From Ptiloglossa arizonensis (lineage: Eukaryota > Arthropoda > Insecta > Hymenoptera > Colletidae): a stretch of 64,000 nucleotides of DNA. Position numbers and translations under genes: made by a program. The DNA is taken from contig NC_135048.1 in assembly GCF_051014685.1 (NCBI RefSeq), positions 26,678,543-26,742,542 of the forward strand. The letters are read 5' to 3'. Below are positions 58,547 through 64,000 of this stretch, one piece after another; the first letter of the stretch is position 1; each line of letters begins with the position of its first letter. The notes under the pieces are model-generated. The model saw nothing but the letters and a program-made list of their open reading frames with translations, was not told where the DNA came from and searched no databases.

Positions 58547-58676
58547 GCGACGTTTCGTACAGTGGAATCGTGAATCCTTTCGAGGATGTCCCCGAGGAAC
58601 ATTGTATCGGGGTTTTTTCTTTTTTTTTTTTTTGTGAAAAATGTACGAATTTGGAATTTTTCTATGGAACTTTTAC

Positions 58677-58904
58677 TTAACGCTAGAACTACCGAGAGAT
58701 TTTGTAATATTAAGGTATACTTTATATATATATGTATCTAAAAGAAAATCGATGGATGAGGAAAAAGAAGAGTTTATATAATTGATCGCGTGCGTAGAAT
58801 AGAAATATTATAAAGACTTCGGTAAACATGCAGTGGAATTTAAAGTAAAGTTTATTATGAAAACAGTTGAAACCAGTCATTTTGATTGGTATATCTAGGG
58901 TTAA
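58677..58904. mobile_element. TTAA-flanked MITE inserted in an array unit
   Basis: The left end is TTAACGCTAGAACTACC. The right end reads TTAACCCTAGATATACC on the opposite strand. Total length is 228 bp, including the TTAA on each side. Near the right end is an inner palindrome ACCAGTCATTTTGATTGGT. CCCTAGAA-type ends and TTAA targets are established piggyBac features. Its inner purine-rich part (GATGGATGAGGAAAAAGAAG) resembles that of the element at 62408, so the two look like one family. No transposase ORF. Confidence 0.75.
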
Positions 58905-58977
58905 GTTTTTATTAATTATTGTGGAATTTATCTGGATTGCAAAATATGGAATGAAGAACTAGAAGGAATTGTTGAGG

Positions 58978-59010
58978 GTTAATCAGGTTAATCAGGTTAA
59001 TCAGGTTAAT
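58978..59010 (+). repeat. (GGTTAATCA)n microsatellite
   Basis: About 3.7 units of a 9-bp repeat within the larger array. Confidence 0.92.
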
Positions 59011-60834
59011 TTCGGATAGTGGAATTGTGGAATTGTTGATTCTCAAGGATTACTGTATTAGCTTTCTTTATTGATTTCTTTTTTTTTTTTTTTTGACTAA
59101 AAATGTACGACTTTTGAATTTTTCTATGAAATTTTTATTTATTCTTTGACTAATTAATGTAGAATTTATCTGGATAGCAAAATTCGAAATGACGAATTAC
59201 AAGGAATTGTCGACGGTTAATTGTCAATTACGTTCAGTGTAATCGTTTACCAATTTCTTTAAACAAAAGGTACAGCTCTTGTATTTTTCAATTCAATTTG
59301 AGTCCTGTTTCTTATTAATCAATATAGAATTTATCTAGATAGTAAAATTCGGAATGACGAACCAGAGAGGAATCGTTGACAGTTAATTGTCGATTCCTTC
59401 CAGTGAAATTGTAGACGATCATTGTATTATCATTCTTTGCAAATTTCTTCTCAACGACAAATGTACGACTTTTGCATTTTCCTACTCAATATTGATTCAT
59501 TCTCTCGTTAACACAGAATCGATACTGACAGTGAAATTCGTAATGACGAACCGCGATCAATTGTCGCCGATTAATTGTCAATCACGCGTGTTCTTTAAGC
59601 GCAAGTATCTTCGTAACTTTCCAATATATTGACAAATTTCGAAACAAAACGAGAGATTAATTTTCTTCTCTCGGAGCTTGCTCCATCGCCTACGGGCCCG
59701 TAACCGTTAAAGTCTGTAATTAATCTGTACTATGTATCGGACAACTAATTATCATCTTCTGTTCCGTAATTATAAACTTGTTCCGATATAAAATCAGGAT
59801 CCATTAGACTGAATTGCCTACGTTGTAACGAAGTCAAAACACTCCGAGAGACGGATAGGACTCTTCGTTAATAATATGTTCTTGGCACCCTCGCAGCAAC
59901 ACTTACACCGCACACAGTATTCCATAGAATTCTAATTTCATTTTATGTATCGGGGATAAAGACCATTGAGAGCGATAGGTGAACTCGGCTTCGTAACCAA
60001 CCTCGACGAACCCGAACCACCAAGAGTTTCCAGCCTTTAATTATCAGTTTTTCTTAATATGAAATACGAGTCTTTAGTGCTCGTACAACATTCCATTGAT
60101 TAGACTTTAGTTTAATCGGTCAATAATCGTTTAACGCGCCACTTCCTTGACGGAATGTTCCACTACACGAGTTGCACTTGCAGCCAGATGCACTCGGATA
60201 CTCCGTATCGGTTGAAACAAAAAGGATCGTTTCGCATAATAGTTATTATCGTTTCCTAATAGAAAGTATCCTCCTAGATGAGATACAGGATAGACACTCG
60301 ATGAATCTCACCGTATCACGACTAGGAGGCTCTGGAACCTTCTTCCAATCTTTTATACACGTTTATTAAATACACTGATTTAATATTTATCCAACCCTTA
60401 TAATTTACACGCCACGTATAGAAAGTACATTTTGCACATAAAAGAGCAGAATTCAATCACTCTTGCAGAACGATCCAATCATCACCGGTCGGTTTACTTT
60501 TTGAATAAAATTGAAACGGTTCAAGTAATCTTGATATTTTTTTCTTTATTTAAAAATACAAACCTGTCGGTTAACAACGGAACAAGATGTACAATACAGA
60601 ATCATGTACACTTCTCCATGATTAATTTCCCATCTGTCTAGACTACGTATGTGAAGCTTCGGATCAATCGATATGGCGTTCGGAAAAATGGCGCGAAATT
60701 CAAATCGATCAGTGACGACGCGAACAGAAAACCGACACGAGTCGGGTGAATGTAATTTGCAACGAATGTTCCCACGGTCCTCACATCGTCTCGATGATAT
60801 CGCGAGTATTTTTCAACCTTATTTTTCAAATCTT

Positions 60835-61125
60835 TCAAACAATTATAATATCCGCGTTACCGAGTACACTGTATTCGTTATTCCCTCGCAATTCCAACGA
60901 GAGGGCCCTCTTCTTGGAAAAAAATCCTAATTGTGCTTCCACGGTACCTTTCCCAGATACAAAGAAAATCCAGGGATTGGTATCGGCGCGATCTACGTCG
61001 AATCGATCGAGGATCGAGCTGCAACCCTCGATCGCGATCTCGCTGGCGTTCGAGCCGGCTTCGATCTCTTTCCACCTTTCCGAAATTGTAACGAGATCGA
61101 CGCCGGCGTCGGTGGTTCCGCCCAT
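60835..61125 (-). CDS. Unassigned 96-codon ORF with protein-like composition
   Basis: Minus strand, ATG at 61125, stop at 60835. The frame stays open upstream to about 61162. Residue use is balanced and acidic (starts MGGTTDAGVDLVTISERWKE), unlike the Arg/Ser-rich chance frames elsewhere. No domain recognised. Possible internal donors are AAAG|GTACCG and CTTT|GTATCT, both weak. Against it: the plus strand is open over the same codons (60931-61188), and the DNA is rich in GATC and TCGA words, which gives open frames on both strands. Confidence 0.17.
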   Translation of the reverse strand: MGGTTDAGVDLVTISERWKEIEAGSNASEIAIEGCSSILDRFDVDRADTNPWIFFVSGKGTVEAQLGFFSKKRALSLELRGNNEYSVLGNADIIIV

Positions 61126-61250
61126 CGCGGGCTTTATCTTAATATAATCCGGATCGGAAATTCACGCGAGCTGTACGCGCCTCGCTGATCTTTCAAGCGT
61201 GCCGCTCGCGGTAACATCGCGGCTCGGGATGGTATCCTCGGGGATCGAGG

Positions 61251-61417
61251 ATGACCCTCGACCTCCTCTCGTCGCCTATTGGCGGTGAATCGCGTGTCCT
61301 ATACGATGCGGACGTATTGTCCTCGCGAAACTTCGCCATAATCGAGACATTCGAGATGGAATTTCGTCCGCGTGAATTTGTACGCGGAAGGATCCTCTCG
61401 AGGAGGTTTCCAAGGAG
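61251..61417 (+). CDS. Candidate first coding exon, 55 codons, unassigned
   Basis: Plus frame open from 61215. ATG at 61251 starts MTLDLLSSPIGGESRVLYDA, followed by a mixed segment ending in a basic tail. The frame hits a stop (TGA) exactly across a strong donor AAGGAG|GTGAGT, with the cut after 61417, as is usual at true exon ends. Codon use looks protein-like. No domain, no signal peptide. Without a visible partner exon this remains a guess. Confidence 0.2.
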
Positions 61418-61616
61418 GTGAGTAGGTGGAAAAAGAGAACAAAAGGGAAAGGTTGATTATTTAGATACGTACTGTCGTTTATCGAACGATAGAACTTATT
61501 GAATTACCTATTATAGTGTCAGACAAAAATTTGGGTTTACCAACTGCATTTGGTGCATTCTGCACTTAAATTTGGCAAGGTTGAATATTTCTCGTATATT
61601 TACATATTGATTGTAC

Positions 61617-61905
61617 GATTTTACTATTTCTAGGAGGAAGATTCATAGCTTCTACCTAAAAAGTAAATTGTTTTGATAACCGATATCTTTTATGGTATCA
61701 TATATCGTAGACATGTAAAAAATTCAGTTTCTTATTTTTTTTATTTTGATTTATACTATTATACGATTTATACTTATTGATTTTACTATTCCCAGGAGGA
61801 AGATTCATAGTTTCTACCTTAAAAGTAAATTGTTTTGATAACCGATATCTTTTATGGTATCATATATCGTAGACGTGTGAAATATTCAGTTTCATATTTT
61901 TTTTA
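61617..61905 (+). repeat. 162-bp tandem duplication
   Basis: Two copies begin at 61617 and 61779 with GATTTTACTATTYCYAGGAGG. They share GGAAGATTCATAGYTTCTACC and TGTTTTGATAACCGATATC, then TATGGTATCATATATCGTAG. Few differences, so relatively recent. Confidence 0.95.
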
Positions 61906-62407
61906 TTTCTTTGGAAAAACATGCTGACGGAAAAAATGCAAAAGTTAATTTCGAGAGTGTTCAAATTGTGTAAAATATTAATCAAGAAAAAGAATAATAT
62001 AGTTATTTTGACGAGCGGAACGTTTAGTAGGATATTTCATATTATTATAATTTACTTTTATAATTTTTCGTATCTATGCATGTAAACAAAGAGCGGTAAA
62101 ACATTCGTATTACGTTTCTAATAAGGATTAAAAAATATTTCGTATATTGATGTATGTACCCAAACTGTTTACAGTTTCTTGACTCTTTTAAAAATTGTCG
62201 CGTCGTGACGATCCTATTTACTTAGCGGAGACGATAAGTCGCTCTAACGTCTCACACGCACACGTACGTGCAAACAGCTTACAGACTGAACTTGGTTTGG
62301 GTGGACATAAAATTTTCGACCTAGTTCGCGTCATTCTGTGATATTTGACGAGTATAATCCGAAAATGTGAGTTTCAATTGCACTAGAAATGGTCCGCTTT
62401 TTAATTA
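61906..62407. other. AT-rich unique stretch
   Basis: AT-rich single-copy sequence. No gene or repeat seen. Confidence 0.5.
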
Positions 62408-62639
62408 TTAACACTAGAACTACCAACGATAAACGTATTACTATTATATTTGTATCAAACCACGTACGTATCTTCGAAATTAGATGGAGAAAGAGGAAAT
62501 TAATTAACGAGTACCATTAGTTGTCTATTTTGATAATTGTCCATGAATATTTTAGGCAAAGACAATATTAACAATCGTGTAATTTTAGAAAGAAGATTCA
62601 AACAAGTCAAATTGACTCCTTTGATACTTCTAGTGTTAA
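62408..62639. mobile_element. TTAA-flanked MITE, same family as 58677-58904
   Basis: The left end is TTAACACTAGAACTACC and the right end, read inverted, is TTAACACTAGAAGTATC (two mismatches in 17). Total 232 bp including TTAA at both ends. The inner palindrome CAAGTCAAATTGACTCC near the right end corresponds to that of the other copy, and AGATGGAGAAAGAGGAA matches its purine-rich part. No ORF. Confidence 0.78.
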
Positions 62640-63399
62640 TTTTTCTTTTTTCATCTTCAGAAAAAAAAAATCTAACCCAATCTTAACTCAATAATAATTC
62701 GTAAAAATTGATACCAATCACACGATACGTAATTACTTTCCTTTCGATATTAAGTACATTTAATAATAAATTTTTCTACCGTCGAGAAACAAAGGGATTC
62801 GTTCACTTCGATCTTCTTGCAAAATGGAGAGAATAACATTCCGTATAACAATTGAAATACGAAAGGTTCGTCCGTATTAATGAAAAAGAAAATCGTACTC
62901 GTCGTGACTCGGTACAAGTACGTATCGGTAGGTTTGTATCGAGATCAAGTATCGATACGAGTGCCGAGTAAAAGTATCGATATCGTGGCGGCACTAATTC
63001 ATCCCGAGTCGCGAGGTTTTGTTTTATGGTGGAAAAGCGGGCCGTGGCAACGGTCGCAAGTTAGCGGTAAATACTGGCTTCGTCGACCAGCTTTACGACA
63101 CTTCGCACTCAGTCACGTATTATTGAACTATTGTCCCGCGCCGAACAGGAAAGTTGCAGCTGTTTCACGACGAAACGAACCGCGGTTTTTTTCGTACGTG
63201 TCGCGAACCTGGAAAGCTCGCCGTGGCCGTAAATTTCGAACGCGTGTACTCCCAGAACCGCGACATATTTATTTTTCCCTCGTATAAGTATTCTTAAAGA
63301 TTATCTACGTGTTTTTTTTTTCCACCGTTGCGTATCTACGACACATATTTTTGTCGATTTAAATTCCCTTTCCAGTATCTACATATTGTAATGAGAAAA
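62640..63399. other. Unique stretch, no confirmed gene
   Basis: AT-rich, then CpG-richer from about 62930. It contains the unassigned ORF listed next. No repeats. Confidence 0.42.
62880..63287 (+). CDS. Unassigned 135-codon ORF
   Basis: ATG-initiated (MKKKIVLVVTRYKYVSVGLY), strongly basic, with no domain, signal peptide or repeat. No acceptor or donor of note bounds it. A frame of this length is expected several times by chance in 64 kb read in six frames. Confidence 0.1.
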   Translation: MKKKIVLVVTRYKYVSVGLYRDQVSIRVPSKSIDIVAALIHPESRGFVLWWKSGPWQRSQVSGKYWLRRPALRHFALSHVLLNYCPAPNRKVAAVSRRNEPRFFSYVSRTWKARRGRKFRTRVLPEPRHIYFSLV

Positions 63400-64000
63400 A
63401 TAATTTTTTCCAGTGGAATCGATGAGTCGAAGGTATGGGTCGAAAATTAGCAATTTTTGAGTAATCTCAAAAGTGTACGTAAAATGCGAAGTACATGTTG
63501 AGAGCAACAATGGTGTAAAAAAAGTGCCCTGTGTGCTTCGATCAGTACCTTGAGATTAATAAGTTGCATCAAAATTCTTTTCCAAATATTTCGAAATGTG
63601 AGTTTTGGAGTTTTATCGTTCTTCTACTCCCCGGTTAAATTGGAAGTATATATAAAATAGGATTACACGTTAGAGTCAAGAATAGTGCAGATTAAATACT
63701 CTGTGTATTTTAAATAGGCCCTTGAATTTAACAAGTTGTAAAAAAATTCTTTTCCAAATATTTCAAAATGTGAGTTTCGAACTTGTACCGTTCTTCTACT
63801 CGTCGATTCAATTAGAAGTATGTGTAAAGTAGAACTACAAATTAGAATGTGTACTACTCAAGAATAGTGTAAAATAAGTACCCTATGTGTTTTAAATATT
63901 CTTGAGTTGTACAAGACGCATAAAAATTCTTCCCAAAATATTTCCAAATATAATTTTTCTACTTGTACCGTTCTTCTACTCCACGATTCGATTGAAAATA
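63400..64000 (+). repeat. 172-180-bp tandem repeat, at least 3.5 copies, runs off the window
   Basis: The anchor CCGTTCTTCTACTC recurs at about 63616 (with one change), 63788 and 63968. Shared blocks are AAAATTCTTTTCCAAATATTTC, AAGAATAGTG and GTACCCTATGTG-like. A diverged leading copy starts near 63400. The array continues past the right edge. Confidence 0.92.

Larger units (their letters stand above)
58550..59645 (+). repeat. 165-240-bp degenerate tandem repeat, 4-5 copies, with a transposon insertion
   Basis: The recurring order is AGTGGAATYGT, T-rich run, AAAATGTACGACTTTTGAATTT, then GAATTTATCTGGATAGCAAAA and a TGACGAA/AAGGAATTG block. Units begin near 58560, 59025, 59235 and 59400, with the downstream block at 58922, 59159, 59324 and 59514. 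The first unit is split by the TTAA element at 58677-58904. Confidence 0.85.
59646..61616. other. Unique stretch, AT-rich left, CpG-rich right with gene-like frames
   Basis: No repeats. 59646-60650 is AT-rich and featureless. 60650-61420 is the most gene-like part of the window: open frames on both strands with balanced residue use, and a strong donor at 61418. Two candidates are listed separately. Confidence 0.4.

Noticed and set aside
58446..58637. Plus frame with a long Arg-Glu repeat
   Set aside because: It is a translation of the (GA)44 microsatellite, and all phases of such a repeat are open.

Overview
This window looks like eukaryotic, most likely insect (probably hymenopteran), non-coding DNA: an intergenic region or the inside of one or more very large introns. 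The sequence shows no compact gene order, no long ORF outside repeats, no CpG depletion (TCG/CGA words are very common), many microsatellites, and terminal signatures of mariner-like and TTAA-flanked (piggyBac-type) elements. The order-level guess is inference from style, not from an identified gene. I found no protein-coding gene I can name, no tRNA, no rRNA and no CRISPR array. The coding entries are candidate exons or unassigned ORFs and carry low confidence.

The dominant feature is local tandem repetition. I count about 27 tandem arrays or tandem duplications, and by my own tally they cover about a third of the 64 kb. Monomers are mostly 36 to 213 bp. Nearly every family is confined to one spot, so each array looks home-grown rather than a dispersed satellite. 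The main arrays lie at about 0.8-2.1, 4.0-5.6, 5.9-6.5, 16.4-17.4, 19.1-19.8, 20.4-21.1 (with an inverted copy at 21.8-22.0), 22.0-22.7, 29.2-29.8, 30.0-30.9, 31.9-33.1, 34.2-34.8, 36.6-37.7, 38.9-39.5, 40.7-41.7, 42.4-43.5, 44.5-46.8, 48.5-49.5, 51.8-52.3, 56.1-56.8, 58.6-59.6 and 63.4-64.0 kb. Several have periods that are multiples of three and so carry long repetitive reading frames: 36 bp on +, 126/135 bp on -, and 135/141 bp on +.

Mobile DNA is short and non-autonomous. Four elements bounded by TTAA and imperfect terminal inverted repeats lie at 33743-33986, 53818-53983, 58677-58904 and 62408-62639. The last two appear to be one family. One of them sits inside a unit of the 58.6-59.6 kb array, which gives the order of events there. 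Two degraded mariner-like ends lie side by side at about 57.3-57.6 kb.

Between the arrays are CpG-rich unique islands with dense homeodomain-type, POU-type, Sox-type, Su(H)-type and Rel-type motifs, for example 13.38-13.46, 28.80-28.98, 33.22-33.41, 38.2, 39.79-39.96 and 55.1 kb. They read like enhancers of a developmental locus. If that is right, the window is regulatory DNA of a gene whose exons lie mostly or wholly outside it. Candidate short exons with plausible splice signals (14049-14170 +, 61251-61417 +, 26138-26314 -, 9921-10126 +) are listed but unproven.
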